Positions 34,487 through 43,115 of a stretch of DNA of 47,954 bases are shown piece by piece (the stretch's first letter is position 1; the number at the start of each line of letters is the position of its first letter). The notes beneath the pieces are model-generated. The model did no database searches. It saw only the letters and a list, made by a program, of their open reading frames with translations, and had not been told where the DNA came from. Made by a program: the position numbers and the translations under genes. The stretch comes from Actinomycetota bacterium (lineage in GTDB: Bacteria; Actinomycetota; AC-67): positions 67,959-115,912 of the forward strand of contig JBBDRM010000085.1 in assembly GCA_040905475.1 (NCBI GenBank), read 5' to 3'.

Positions 34487-35654
34487 GTGCCTTCTCGAAC
34501 CCCGGCAAGGACCGCTCGACCATGTCGTCGTTGGCCGTAACCGAGATCCGGAACCATCCCGGCAGCTCGAAGATCCTTCCCGGCAGCACGAAGACGTCGT
34601 GCTCGGCGAGCATCTCGGCGAACGCGACGTCGTCCTCCAAGGGCGAGCGCGCAAGCATGTAGAAGGTCGATGCGGGCGAGTTGATGTCGTATCCCATCTC
34701 GCTCAGCGCGTCGTGGAGCCGGTCGCGTCTGCGTTGCAGCTGTGGGATGTCGACCGACAGGTCCTCGAGCTCGGGGACCGCGTACTGAAGCACGCTGTTC
34801 GGGAACTGGAAACCGCCGAGCACCTGGGACAGAAAGACTCCCCCGCGGAGCTCGTCTCGGTGCTCGATCTCGGGATGAAGCGCGATGTATCCGATCCGCT
34901 GCCCGGGTGCCAGCAGCGTCTTTCCGTACGTGTAGATGACGAGGCTGGATGGATAGTGCTTCGCCGGGCTCTCGAACGCGTTGCCGTCGAACAGGATCCG
35001 ACGATACGACTCGTCGGAAAGCATATAGATCGTCCGGCCGTTGCGTTCCGAGGCCTCGGACAGCACGCTCGCGAGAGCCGCGAGGTCGGACGCCGGGTAG
35101 ATCCGGCCACTCGGATTGTTCGGCGAGTTGACGATGATCGCGCGGGTCTTTGGGGTGATCGCGGCTTTGATCGCCTCGACGTCGAGCTCGAACGTCGGCG
35201 GCTGCAGGACGACCTTCACGGGACGGCCCGCGGCGACCATGATCATCGACTCGTAGAAGAACCAGGGAGGGCTGAGGTACAGGACCTCGTCGCCGGGATC
35301 GACGACCGTGCGCAAAGCCACCGACAGCGCGCCGAACGCGCCCGGCGTCAGGAAGATGTCCTCCGGATCGAACGACGTCCCCACGAGCGCCGACTGAGTG
35401 GCGGCCGCCGTCTCGCGTGCCGGCTGCTCGTTCGTCTTGTACGCGAACCAGTCCTTGGTCTGGGGTACCGCCCATCGCTGAAGGGTGTCGACCAGCTCTG
35501 GGAGCGCCATGTCGTGTGGGTTCCCGTAGACGAGGTCACAGATCGTCGGGTCGCCTTCCCGTTTGGCCATCGTCGATTCCATGAAGAACCACAGAACGGG
35601 AGCCAGCGCCTGCATGGACTCCGTGAGCACACGAGCGATCGGCTGATCCGCCAC
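34467..35654 (-). CDS. Class I/II PLP-dependent aminotransferase
   Basis: A 395-residue fold-type I aminotransferase. The PLP Lys lies in TYGKTLLAPGQRIGY (about residues 233-247), the substrate/PLP contact NSPNNPSG is intact, and a C-terminal Arg region (PGWFRISVT) would bind the substrate carboxylate. It transfers amino groups between an amino acid and a 2-oxo acid, probably an aspartate- or aromatic-type substrate, but this is not resolved. The GTG start is preceded by a G-rich ribosome-binding site. It is divergent from the SnoaL-like gene with 90 bp between the starts. Confidence 0.88.
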   Translation of the reverse strand: MADQPIARVLTESMQALAPVLWFFMESTMAKREGDPTICDLVYGNPHDMALPELVDTLQRWAVPQTKDWFAYKTNEQPARETAAATQSALVGTSFDPEDIFLTPGAFGALSVALRTVVDPGDEVLYLSPPWFFYESMIMVAAGRPVKVVLQPPTFELDVEAIKAAITPKTRAIIVNSPNNPSGRIYPASDLAALASVLSEASERNGRTIYMLSDESYRRILFDGNAFESPAKHYPSSLVIYTYGKTLLAPGQRIGYIALHPEIEHRDELRGGVFLSQVLGGFQFPNSVLQYAVPELEDLSVDIPQLQRRRDRLHDALSEMGYDINSPASTFYMLARSPLEDDVAFAEMLAEHDVFVLPGRIFELPGWFRISVTANDDMVERSLPGFEKALKQARG

Positions 35655-35744
35655 GACTTCCCCCCCGTAAGACAGGCCCTCATTATCGCAGGCCGTCCCG
35701 GAGCCGGTCTGCGGAGAACGGCACGCTCCCGGTAGTCTTGGCCC

Positions 35745-36221
35745 ATGCCCGGCCAGCGCCCCAGCCTCGAGGAAGTCGCCGACCGCATCGCGATCGACGA
35801 CCTTCTCGACGCCTACGCATCGGCATTAGATTCCAAGGACTGGGACGCCCTTCGCACGCTCTTCACGCCCGATGCCGTCGTCGACTACACCGAGGAGGGC
35901 GGGGTCCGCGGAACCGTCGAGGATGCGATCGTCTGGTTCCAGAAAGCGATGGCCCCGTTCACCGCGAGCCAGCACTTCGTCACGAACCGTCGCGTGAAGG
36001 TCGACGGCGACGAGGCGAAGGTCGACGCGTACATCTTCAGCCCGCTCGGCATGCCGAACGACAACCCCGGCGGCCTGACGCTCGTGTTCGCCGGCGGCAC
36101 CTACGAGGACGTGCTCCGCCGCACGCCGGACGGGTGGCGGTTCGCCGCCCGCACGATCCACGCGTCGTGGTTCCATGCCGGCTTGCAGGGCGGGGCCGCG
36201 CCGCCGAAGACCGCGGGCTGA
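35745..36221 (+). CDS. SnoaL/NTF2-like protein
   Basis: A 158-residue cone-shaped NTF2-fold protein: an N-terminal helix pair (AIDDLLDAYASALDSKDWDALRTLF), the core DAVVDYTEEG and a C-terminal sheet ending WFHAG. Family members are small isomerases, cyclases or dehydratases, and some act on steroids or aromatic compounds. The stop overlaps the SDR start as TGATG, so the two proteins are made together and may act on one substrate. No proven catalytic residue can be picked out. Confidence 0.8.
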   Translation: MPGQRPSLEEVADRIAIDDLLDAYASALDSKDWDALRTLFTPDAVVDYTEEGGVRGTVEDAIVWFQKAMAPFTASQHFVTNRRVKVDGDEAKVDAYIFSPLGMPNDNPGGLTLVFAGGTYEDVLRRTPDGWRFAARTIHASWFHAGLQGGAAPPKTAG

Positions 36222-37003
36222 TGCTGCTCGAGGGCAAGGCCGTCGTCGTCACCGGCGTCGGGCCCGGCATCGGACGTGAAGCGGCGCTCGCGCTCGCACG
36301 CGAGGGAGCGGACGTCGCGCTCGGCGCCCGCACCGAGGAGCGCTTGCGCAAGGTCGCGGCGGAGGTCGAGGCGCTCGGGCGCAAGGCGATCTTCGTTCCC
36401 ACGAACATCGCGAGGGAAGAGGAGTGCCGCGCGCTCGCCGACGCCGCGGTGCAAGCGTTCGGAAGGATCGACGCGCTCGTGCAGAACGCGTTCAAGCAGC
36501 CGCCGATGCGCACCATCGAGGAGGAGTCGGCGCTCGAGTGGGAACGCTCCTTCAAGATCAACGTGATCGGCTCGATCTCGATGGCGAAGGCCGTGCTGCC
36601 GATGATGAAGGAGCAGCGCTCGGGGTCGGTGGTCTTCGTGAACTCGCTTTCGGCGCGGAACTCCGACGCGACGCTCGGCGCGTACGCCGCGGCTAAGGCG
36701 GCGCTGCTGTCGGTCGCGCGCACGCTCGCGCGCGAGTGGGGCGAGTACGGGATCCGGGTGAACTCGGTGGCGCCGGGCCATGTATACGGCCCGAACCTCA
36801 AGTGGTACTTCAATCATCTCGCGGAAGAGCAGGGCCGCACGTTCGAGGAGGTGAAAGGCGAGATCGACGCGCTCTCGCCGATGCGCCGCATCGCCACCTC
36901 GGAGGATGTGGCAGGCGCGATCCTTTTCCTCGCCTCGGATCTGTCGGCCGGGATGACCGGTCAGACGCTGGACGTGAACGCCGGCGCCTACATGGCGCTT
37001 TAG
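36221..37003 (+). CDS. Short-chain dehydrogenase/reductase (SDR)
   Basis: A 260-residue classical SDR. The cofactor loop is TGVGPGIGREAA (residues 11-22), a Ser lies in FVNSLSARNS, the catalytic YxxxK is YAAAK, and the C-terminal TGQTLDVNAG is typical. The usual NNAG motif is replaced by QNAFKQP, a variation found in some subfamilies. It would oxidise or reduce a hydroxy/keto group with NAD(P). It is translationally coupled to the SnoaL-like protein, which points to a joint role in catabolism of a cyclic compound. Confidence 0.9.
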   Translation: MLLEGKAVVVTGVGPGIGREAALALAREGADVALGARTEERLRKVAAEVEALGRKAIFVPTNIAREEECRALADAAVQAFGRIDALVQNAFKQPPMRTIEEESALEWERSFKINVIGSISMAKAVLPMMKEQRSGSVVFVNSLSARNSDATLGAYAAAKAALLSVARTLAREWGEYGIRVNSVAPGHVYGPNLKWYFNHLAEEQGRTFEEVKGEIDALSPMRRIATSEDVAGAILFLASDLSAGMTGQTLDVNAGAYMAL

Positions 37004-37009
37004 CCGCCG

Positions 37010-37453
37010 GTGGGTTCAAGGCTCGGCCGGGCGGCGATGATCCTGGCGGTGCTGCTGGGCTTCATCTGGTGGTCCATCGGCACCGACAAGAAGACGGCGT
37101 GCGGCGGGGAATGGAAACCGCCCGGGGCCAGCTGCACATTCGTGCTCGAGGGAAACTCCGTCGAGCTCAGCGGCGAGGCCTCCGGCTCAACCGCGCGAGG
37201 ACCGATCGAAGTCGAGGTCACCCTCGTCAGCGCCGGGGGCTATCGGTGGAACTGTTCTGCCTCGGCGTCAGGGTCGCCTCGATTTCCCCGCGAAACGACG
37301 GTCGATTGCGGAGACGTCTCTCCGGTACCGGCAGCACATGTGGGATCGCAAGCAACGTGCCGGGTGAGCGGGACGCATGGTGGCGTGTTCCGATGTGTGG
37401 CGAGGCGAGAGTTGGTGCCGAGGCCCGGCCCCAGCACAGGGCCAACCGCGTGA
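37010..37453 (+). CDS. Hypothetical membrane-anchored or secreted protein
   Basis: A 147-residue protein beginning at a GTG 6 bp after the SDR stop. One N-terminal hydrophobic helix (AAMILAVLLGFIWWSIGT) is followed by a soluble part with six Cys, probably disulfide-bonded outside the membrane. No family is recognised. The start lacks a clear ribosome-binding site, so it depends on proximity to the SDR gene. The coding call rests on the uninterrupted frame, the plausible topology and the tight spacing. Confidence 0.5.
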   Translation: MGSRLGRAAMILAVLLGFIWWSIGTDKKTACGGEWKPPGASCTFVLEGNSVELSGEASGSTARGPIEVEVTLVSAGGYRWNCSASASGSPRFPRETTVDCGDVSPVPAAHVGSQATCRVSGTHGGVFRCVARRELVPRPGPSTGPTA

Positions 37454-37475
37454 CCGCGAAATGATATTTGGGTGG

Positions 37476-38648
37476 TTACGCAGATCGAGGCGGCGAGCGG
37501 CCGGCGTGCCGTTCGCGCTTCACCCAGGACCACGCTCCGGGCTCTCCTTGAAGACACCAGCCCCGGTGCGTCTTCATTGCGTGGTGGTATCGGCATAACC
37601 TCGCGAGGTTGTCGAGCCGTGTCGGCCCACCCTCCGCCAGCGGGACGATGTGGTCGATCTCGAGACTCTCACGTTCGTCGCAGCCGGGTACGACACAGCT
37701 CTGGTCCCGCGCTTCAAGCGCGGTCCGGAGCCGAGCCGGGATCGTCCGACCGAAGTGCGCGACCGCGCGCACATCGGCAGCCTCGTCGAGCACCGCTTTC
37801 ACGACACCGTCTGACGCGAGCCGACGGGCTGCGGAAACCGGCACCGGCCCGAACCCTGGGATCCGGCAGGTCTCGCCGCTCATCGTGTGTCCTCGCTGCC
37901 AGGCCGCGTGATCGACGTGGACGTGCACGACCGCGCGCGGACCAGAAGATGAGTCGTCGGCGAGCGAAACCAGCGCGTCGGCTGCGTACGCTTCGCGGCG
38001 CTCCGGCGTCCCGACTCGGCGAGCTTGATCTCGCATCGCCCTACCTCGTGCCATCACGGAAGCGATCAGCCGGGCGCTTGCGTCCGGCTCGAGACGAGCG
38101 TCGAGCCGGACGGCTCCGTCGGCTTCCGTCCAGTACCGGAGATAGCGGCTCCGATGTAGCCGCTCGTCCGCATCCGGATCGCGCACAGCGGACGCGATGA
38201 CCTGACGACACCGTTCGCGCAGCCCCGCCACCGATTCGACCTGTGCCGCGTCGAGCAACGACCGTTCTGCCGATGGATCGGCGATCGCAGCGCCACTGAT
38301 CTCTTTCGCCTGGTGCGCCGACAGGGTTCCGGACTTGAACGCCTCGCGCGTCGCCGGCAACTCATCGAGGCTACGGCCGGTCTCTAGGGTCGCGATCGCC
38401 GCGCCGATCGTGCTTTGCGCGCGCGCTGCCATCCACTGCGCCGGCGTACGATAGCCGAGCCGCTGCCAGAGATCCGTTCGTTCGACTCGACGCCCTGCGA
38501 TCGTGCGCCCCGCGACAGCGAGACGCTCTATCTCCGCGAAGGCTTCGACCAACTCGGCCGCGTCGCGGCCAGAAAGACTCTCGGGCTCCAACTCTCGGAC
38601 GATCGTGCGAACGGTTCCGACAACGTTGCGAAGCCTGCGATGCAACAT
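37476..38648 (-). CDS. DUF222 / HNH endonuclease domain protein
   Basis: A 390-residue protein with an N-terminal DUF222 region (about 1-290) and a C-terminal HNH nuclease domain. The HNH signature is CVVPGCDERESLEIDHIVPL followed by GG..RLDNLARLCRYHH, with Cys pairs suited to zinc. Such proteins are abundant and often multi-copy in Actinomycetota, in some species linked to REP13E12-type elements; their biological role is not settled. The ATG at 38648 is chosen by family length. No ends of a mobile element are visible around it. Confidence 0.85.
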   Translation of the reverse strand: MLHRRLRNVVGTVRTIVRELEPESLSGRDAAELVEAFAEIERLAVAGRTIAGRRVERTDLWQRLGYRTPAQWMAARAQSTIGAAIATLETGRSLDELPATREAFKSGTLSAHQAKEISGAAIADPSAERSLLDAAQVESVAGLRERCRQVIASAVRDPDADERLHRSRYLRYWTEADGAVRLDARLEPDASARLIASVMARGRAMRDQARRVGTPERREAYAADALVSLADDSSSGPRAVVHVHVDHAAWQRGHTMSGETCRIPGFGPVPVSAARRLASDGVVKAVLDEAADVRAVAHFGRTIPARLRTALEARDQSCVVPGCDERESLEIDHIVPLAEGGPTRLDNLARLCRYHHAMKTHRGWCLQGEPGAWSWVKRERHAGRSPPRSA

Positions 38649-38694
38649 GCCGCGAGCGTAACAGGAGGGTGTGACAACAACGCCGGGTAAAATG

Positions 38695-39267
38695 TCAACG
38701 CAGCAACAACCGCATGATCGCGACGGCCTTGTCGAGGTCGATCTCCTCACCCGCGATCAAGTCCGCGTACAGGAACGCCTCGGCCGTGCGCACGAGCGCG
38801 TACGCCATCGTGTGCGGATCGACCGACAGCGTGATCTCACCGCGATCGACGAGCTCGCGCAGCCACTCCTCGTGCAGGCGGATCTGCAGCGCCTGCACCG
38901 GCCCGTGCTTCGACGCCACGATCCGCATCGAGGTCAACGCATCCTCGCGCTCGAGGAACGCGCGGTAGGCGGGGAACGTCGACATATATCGAAGGCCGCG
39001 TCGCTCGGCGTCGACCACGCGATCGACCCCCTTGCCCCGCGCTTCCTTCACCACCCGGCGGAAGGTCGCCTCGGCGAGCGACGCGATCACACGGCCGGTC
39101 AGCTCCTCCTCGTTGCCGGCCCAGCGGTACGCCGTCGCCCGGGAGATGCCGAGCTCCTCCCCCAGCCCGGCCACATCGAGCCGCTCCCCACGGACGAAGT
39201 GACGCCGCGCCAGGTCCAGCAGATCGTCGGGCGTCGGAGCAGAGCGGGTCCGGACTTGCATCGCCAT
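38695..39267 (-). CDS. TetR-family transcriptional regulator
   Basis: A 190-residue regulator whose N-terminal helix-turn-helix includes LDVAGLGEELGISRATAYRWAGNEEEL; the C-terminal half is a helical ligand-binding domain. It is divergent from the serine hydrolase gene. Two adjacent 27 bp inverted repeats lie between them (39293-39346) and are probably its binding sites, so it would repress itself and the hydrolase. The ATG at 39267 follows AGGAAGG; the frame extends to 39309 but that would run into the operator. Ligand unknown. Confidence 0.85.
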   Translation of the reverse strand: MAMQVRTRSAPTPDDLLDLARRHFVRGERLDVAGLGEELGISRATAYRWAGNEEELTGRVIASLAEATFRRVVKEARGKGVDRVVDAERRGLRYMSTFPAYRAFLEREDALTSMRIVASKHGPVQALQIRLHEEWLRELVDRGEITLSVDPHTMAYALVRTAEAFLYADLIAGEEIDLDKAVAIMRLLLR

Positions 39268-39292
39268 GCGCGAAGACCTTCCTCTTGACCGC

Positions 39293-39346
39293 GTGAGACA
39301 ACTTAGCATATAGTCTCACATGAGATAAGTACATACTTTGTCTCAC
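39293..39346. promoter_or_regulatory. Tandem TetR operator (two 27 bp inverted repeats)
   Basis: Site 1 is GTGAGAC-N13-GTCTCAC (39293-39319). Site 2 abuts it as ATGAGAT-N13-GTCTCAC (39320-39346). Both lie in the AT-rich promoter region between the TetR gene and the serine hydrolase gene, so the regulator could bind as two side-by-side dimers. Confidence 0.65.
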
Positions 39347-39369
39347 GAAAGATCGAAAGAGAGGGCCCA

Positions 39370-40665
39370 GTGCCAGGCAGACGCACGATCGCGGAGATCG
39401 CCCTGGGCGCCGTGCTGCTCGGCCCGGCGATCCCGCGCGTCTCCCCCGCCGCCTCCGGCTGCGCCGCCTTCCCCGGCGAGCGCTGGTTCAAGACCACGCC
39501 CGTGAACGTGGACATGCATTCCGGGAAGCTTGCCGACGCGATGGATTGGGCGACCCAGCACGCCAGCACGTCGACCTTGGTCATCCGCCATGGGTGTATC
39601 GCCGGCTGGACGCGGCTCGACCGGACGACCTCCGAGGTGGCGCTCGACGGCTGGAGCATGACCAAGAGCGTCACGTCGATGCTCGTCGGCCGCGCCGTCA
39701 CGATGGGCTTGTTCGATATCGACGAGCCGCTGTCGACCTGGATCCCCGAGGCCGACGCCAGCCACGGCGCGCTCACGGCACGCAGCCTGCTCACGATGAG
39801 CTCGGGCCTTCATCACAACTGGTTCCGCGACCCGCCGTTCGCCGGCGAGCTGATGCCGGACCAGGTGCGCGACGCGTTGTCCCTTCCCTTCGATCACGCG
39901 CCGGGCACTTGGTGGGAGTACCACCAGACGCCGGTGACGCTGCTCCTGCACATGTTGGAGCGAGCGGTCGGCGTCGACATCCAGAAATGGGCCCAGGCGA
40001 ACCTGTTCGGCCCGATCGGCATCGAGCCGGGAACGTGGAGCTGGGAGCGCGATCGAGCCGGCAACACCGAGGGCTGGGCGCATCTGTACATGCGGCCGGC
40101 GGACTGGGCCCGTCTCGGCTACTTGATGCTCCGCAAAGGAAGCTGGAAGGGAGCGCAGCTGATCTCCAAGACCTACGTGATGAAGTCGATCTCGCGCATC
40201 CCGATCAACGGCGCGTACGGATACCTTTTCTGGCTCAATGGCGGCGACCGCTACGTCTTGCCCGACGTGTACGGTCCGGACGGCGGCACCGGGAACCCGT
40301 TCGTCGCCGCGCCCTCCGATACGTTCGCGATGGTCGGGATGCGCAACCAGCGAACGTGGGTGATCCCGTCGCTCGACATGGTGATCGTACGGATGGGCGA
40401 GCCCGGCGAGGTCGACGCAGACACGCGCAACAGTGTCTGGCAGTCACAGACCGGCGTCATCGACCACGAGCTGCTTCGGCGCATCATGCAAGCGGTCACC
40501 GACGTCGACGTTCCCGACCCCGGCCCATACAAGATGGGCGCGCCTATCGTTCCGCCGACCGACGACGGTTTGATCGGCGACGCGCTTCAGGCCGAGGACG
40601 TGGCCGGCGGCCTGGGAGTCCCCGGCTTTGGGCCGGAGGGCTGCACGCCCGCGGGCTGCGTCTAG
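39370..40665 (+). CDS. Secreted serine hydrolase (beta-lactamase class C-like)
   Basis: A 431-residue hydrolase of the serine beta-lactamase/penicillin-binding family, often esterases or 6-aminohexanoate-dimer-hydrolase-like enzymes. The SxxK motif is SMTK (about residues 95-98), and a Tyr motif is seen as WEYHQTP (about 182-188). An N-terminal hydrophobic stretch (IALGAVLLGPAIP) suggests export. The GTG start follows AGAGAGGG and lies just after the tandem operator, so it is probably repressed by the divergent TetR. The stop shares a CTAG with the stop of the convergent PHA-synthase-like gene. Confidence 0.82.
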   Translation: MPGRRTIAEIALGAVLLGPAIPRVSPAASGCAAFPGERWFKTTPVNVDMHSGKLADAMDWATQHASTSTLVIRHGCIAGWTRLDRTTSEVALDGWSMTKSVTSMLVGRAVTMGLFDIDEPLSTWIPEADASHGALTARSLLTMSSGLHHNWFRDPPFAGELMPDQVRDALSLPFDHAPGTWWEYHQTPVTLLLHMLERAVGVDIQKWAQANLFGPIGIEPGTWSWERDRAGNTEGWAHLYMRPADWARLGYLMLRKGSWKGAQLISKTYVMKSISRIPINGAYGYLFWLNGGDRYVLPDVYGPDGGTGNPFVAAPSDTFAMVGMRNQRTWVIPSLDMVIVRMGEPGEVDADTRNSVWQSQTGVIDHELLRRIMQAVTDVDVPDPGPYKMGAPIVPPTDDGLIGDALQAEDVAGGLGVPGFGPEGCTPAGCV

Positions 40666-41876
40666 GTCGGCCCCACCCGCTTCGGTTTCCTTCGCTTCGA
40701 CGCACTCGAGGCAGCGGGAGGTTTGTCGTCGTGGCGATGGAAGAACTGCGTGAGCCCGGGCCACAGCACCTCGCGGCCGCCTTCGCCGCTGAGCATCGAG
40801 ACGTGGCCGCTGGGACACGCCAGCGTTTCGACCTCAAGCACGGAACCGAGCGCCTGCGAGGAAGCGCCCGGCACGATGTGATCCCGGATGGCCAGCGCCA
40901 CCAGGATCGGCGTTCGCACACTCGACAGGTCGATAGCGCGGCCCTCGACCGACATCCGGCCCTCGTAGAGCGCGTTGGTCCGGTACAGCTCGACCGTGTC
41001 GAAGAACAGCGCACCCGGGATGCGTCGCTGTTCGTACGCCCATCGGCTGAGCGGATCGTAGATCCTCCGGTATTCGGGGTCGCGCCGCCTTCTCACGGCG
41101 CGGGTCACGCTGCGGAAAACCTGGGGGCGGAGCGCATGGAACGACTCTCGGATCGCCGCGGCCGAAACGCAGCCGTCGGCATCGATCAGCAAGACCGGCT
41201 TCAACAGCTTGTGGGTCATCATGGTGCGCATCCCGCCGGGAACCGCGAGGTCGACAGGCGCGGCGATCGCGGCGAAGGATGCGATCCGGTCGTGAGGCCA
41301 TCCTCCGAGCCGGATCAGACATAGCGTCGCCCCCGAGCAGTACCCGGCGAGGTGGACGGCCGGCGTGCCCGCCTCGGCTAGGACGCGCTCTTCCGTTTGC
41401 AGGAGGGTCGCGACGCAGGCGGCCAGGTCCCGGCGAGAATCTGCTCGCCCGGCGTCGCCCCAGTCGAGCACGAACACATCGAAGCCGGCGCCGGCGAGCG
41501 CGCCGACGAGACTATGTCCGGGTGCCAGATCGAGGATCCAGGGCCGCGAGACGAGCGCGTGCACGAGGAGAACCGCCGGCCGTTTTCGCGCTCCACGAAG
41601 ACGCCGCAGCGTCGCCGAGCCGTCCTGCCAGACCATGTCGAAGGGAGTTTGTTCGACGGGTGCCCTGTGGACGCGCTGGAGCCGGTCGATCAGGTGCGGC
41701 CAGGAGGCCCCCCACAAAAGCCCCCGAAGCCAGAGGTCTCGATACCTGCGCCCCAATCGGCGGACGGGGCCCGCCTTCAGAAGGGCGTGACCCGTGCCGG
41801 AGGAGACGGAGGACCAGGCGAAGATCAGGGCAAGGGCTATAGCTACCCAGAGGATGGCGACCGTCCTCACCGTCAT
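40662..41876 (-). CDS. PHA synthase-like alpha/beta hydrolase (Cys nucleophile)
   Basis: A 404-residue protein with an N-terminal hydrophobic helix (TVAILWVAIALALIF) and an alpha/beta fold related to PhaC polyhydroxyalkanoate synthases. The nucleophile box is GYCSG, with Cys instead of Ser as in PHA synthases. The Asp (AIRDHIVPG) and His (PSGHVSML) of the triad are present. It may polymerise hydroxyacyl-CoA or be a thioesterase-like relative; the class III partner PhaE is not seen here. The ATG at 41876 has GGGAGC upstream. A GTG at 41912 would overlap the perfect CRP-type palindrome 21 bp upstream of 41876, so it is less likely. Confidence 0.75.
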   Translation of the reverse strand: MTVRTVAILWVAIALALIFAWSSVSSGTGHALLKAGPVRRLGRRYRDLWLRGLLWGASWPHLIDRLQRVHRAPVEQTPFDMVWQDGSATLRRLRGARKRPAVLLVHALVSRPWILDLAPGHSLVGALAGAGFDVFVLDWGDAGRADSRRDLAACVATLLQTEERVLAEAGTPAVHLAGYCSGATLCLIRLGGWPHDRIASFAAIAAPVDLAVPGGMRTMMTHKLLKPVLLIDADGCVSAAAIRESFHALRPQVFRSVTRAVRRRRDPEYRRIYDPLSRWAYEQRRIPGALFFDTVELYRTNALYEGRMSVEGRAIDLSSVRTPILVALAIRDHIVPGASSQALGSVLEVETLACPSGHVSMLSGEGGREVLWPGLTQFFHRHDDKPPAASSASKRRKPKRVGPT

Positions 41877-41897
41877 CGGATGCGCTCCCACGGCGCT

Positions 41898-41913
41898 TGT
41901 GAATCCTTTCACA
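41898..41913. promoter_or_regulatory. CRP/GlxR-type site TGTGA-N6-TCACA
   Basis: TGTGAATCCTTTCACA matches the consensus cAMP-receptor-protein site with perfect half-sites, and the symmetry extends by one base on each side (TTGTGAA/TTCACAA). It lies 21 bp before the start of the PHA-synthase-like gene, close enough for repression or promoter overlap. No CRP gene is in the window. Confidence 0.65.
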
Positions 41914-41983
41914 ATCTTGCCTTACCGCCCCGTGGGACGTCAATCGCCTATTTGGGTGCCTTCGGAGAAAGGGGATCGCCGCC

Positions 41984-43114
41984 TTAGGTCAGCCCGTCCG
42001 CCGTCACGAACGGCTCCGCGGCGTCGAGCTCCGCCGCGGCGACGCGCTCCTCCAATTCACGCGGGCCGAACCAGCTCAGCTCCAGTTGCTTCGCGCGGCG
42101 GAAGTACAGCTGCATGTCGATGTCGCGCGTGAACCCGATCCCGCCGTAGACCTGCTGGCCGAGTTTCGTCACCCGGCGATACACGTCGCAGCCGTAGAGC
42201 TTCGCCATCGCGGCCAACGTGTGGGCGTCCTTCCCCGCGGCGCGGGCCCACGCGGCTTCGTAGACCAACGCCTTCGCGCCGCCGATCTCGGTGTAGGCCT
42301 CGGCCAGCGGATGAGCGATCGCTTGGAACGACCCGATCGGCTTGCCGAACTGAACCCGCTCCTTCGCGTACTCGACCGCCATCTCGTGCGCACGTTCGGA
42401 ACCGCCGTTCGCTTGTGCGGCAAGCGCGATGAGTCCGTCGATCATCGCTTCCTCGAAGACGGCCCAGCCGGAGCCGGGATCACCGAGCGGCTCGGCTTCG
42501 ACACCGTCGAACGTCACCTGGAAGTCCGGCCCGGAGCCGAGGGTCTCGGTCTTGCGGAGCGTCACGCCCGTACCATTGGGATCGACCAGGAACAGGCCGA
42601 CGCCGGCGTCCCTCCGCGCGAGGACGACGAGCCGCATCGCCGCCGACGCGAACGGAACCATGATCTTCTCGCCGGTCAGGCGCCCCTCTGCGGCGCGCAT
42701 CGCGACGCCTTCCTCGGAGGCGCTTCGCTCGGGCTCATGCCACGCAACGGTCACGATCGCTTCGCCCGACGCGAGACGCGGCAGCCATTCGCGGCGTTGT
42801 TCCTCGTTCCCGGCCGCGCGGATCAGCCCGGCGCCGAGCACGCTCGAAACGAAATAGGGGGACGGCAGAAGCGACCGGCCGAGCTCCTCGCAGACGACAA
42901 CCATTTCGAGGACGGTCTGCCCGACGCCGCCGTACTCTTCCGGGATGCTCAGGCCGAGCAGCTCCATCCGCGCGAGCTCCTGCCATGTCTCCGCCCGGTA
43001 GCCGGTCGCGTCCTCCTCGAGGGTCTTCACGATCTCCGGCGTCGCGTGCTTGCCACAGAGGTCGCGCACCGCCTCGCGGAGTGCTTGCTGCTCGTCGGTC
43101 CAGGTGAGATCCAC
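41984..43114 (-). CDS. Acyl-CoA dehydrogenase family protein (likely non-catalytic partner subunit)
   Basis: A 376-residue acyl-CoA dehydrogenase fold that keeps FAD-related motifs (RVQFGKPIGSFQAI, QVYGGIGFTRDIDMQ). At the helix where the partner at 45210 has FERF, with a candidate catalytic Glu, this protein reads GLIALA, so it probably serves as the second subunit of a heterotetramer like the mycobacterial ChsE pairs for steroid side chains. The GTG start follows AAAGGACTGAT and is 1 bp from the stop of the preceding hydratase gene. It is the last gene of the racemase/hydratase operon. Confidence 0.82.
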   Translation of the reverse strand: MDLTWTDEQQALREAVRDLCGKHATPEIVKTLEEDATGYRAETWQELARMELLGLSIPEEYGGVGQTVLEMVVVCEELGRSLLPSPYFVSSVLGAGLIRAAGNEEQRREWLPRLASGEAIVTVAWHEPERSASEEGVAMRAAEGRLTGEKIMVPFASAAMRLVVLARRDAGVGLFLVDPNGTGVTLRKTETLGSGPDFQVTFDGVEAEPLGDPGSGWAVFEEAMIDGLIALAAQANGGSERAHEMAVEYAKERVQFGKPIGSFQAIAHPLAEAYTEIGGAKALVYEAAWARAAGKDAHTLAAMAKLYGCDVYRRVTKLGQQVYGGIGFTRDIDMQLYFRRAKQLELSWFGPRELEERVAAAELDAAEPFVTADGLT

Positions 43115-43115
43115 A

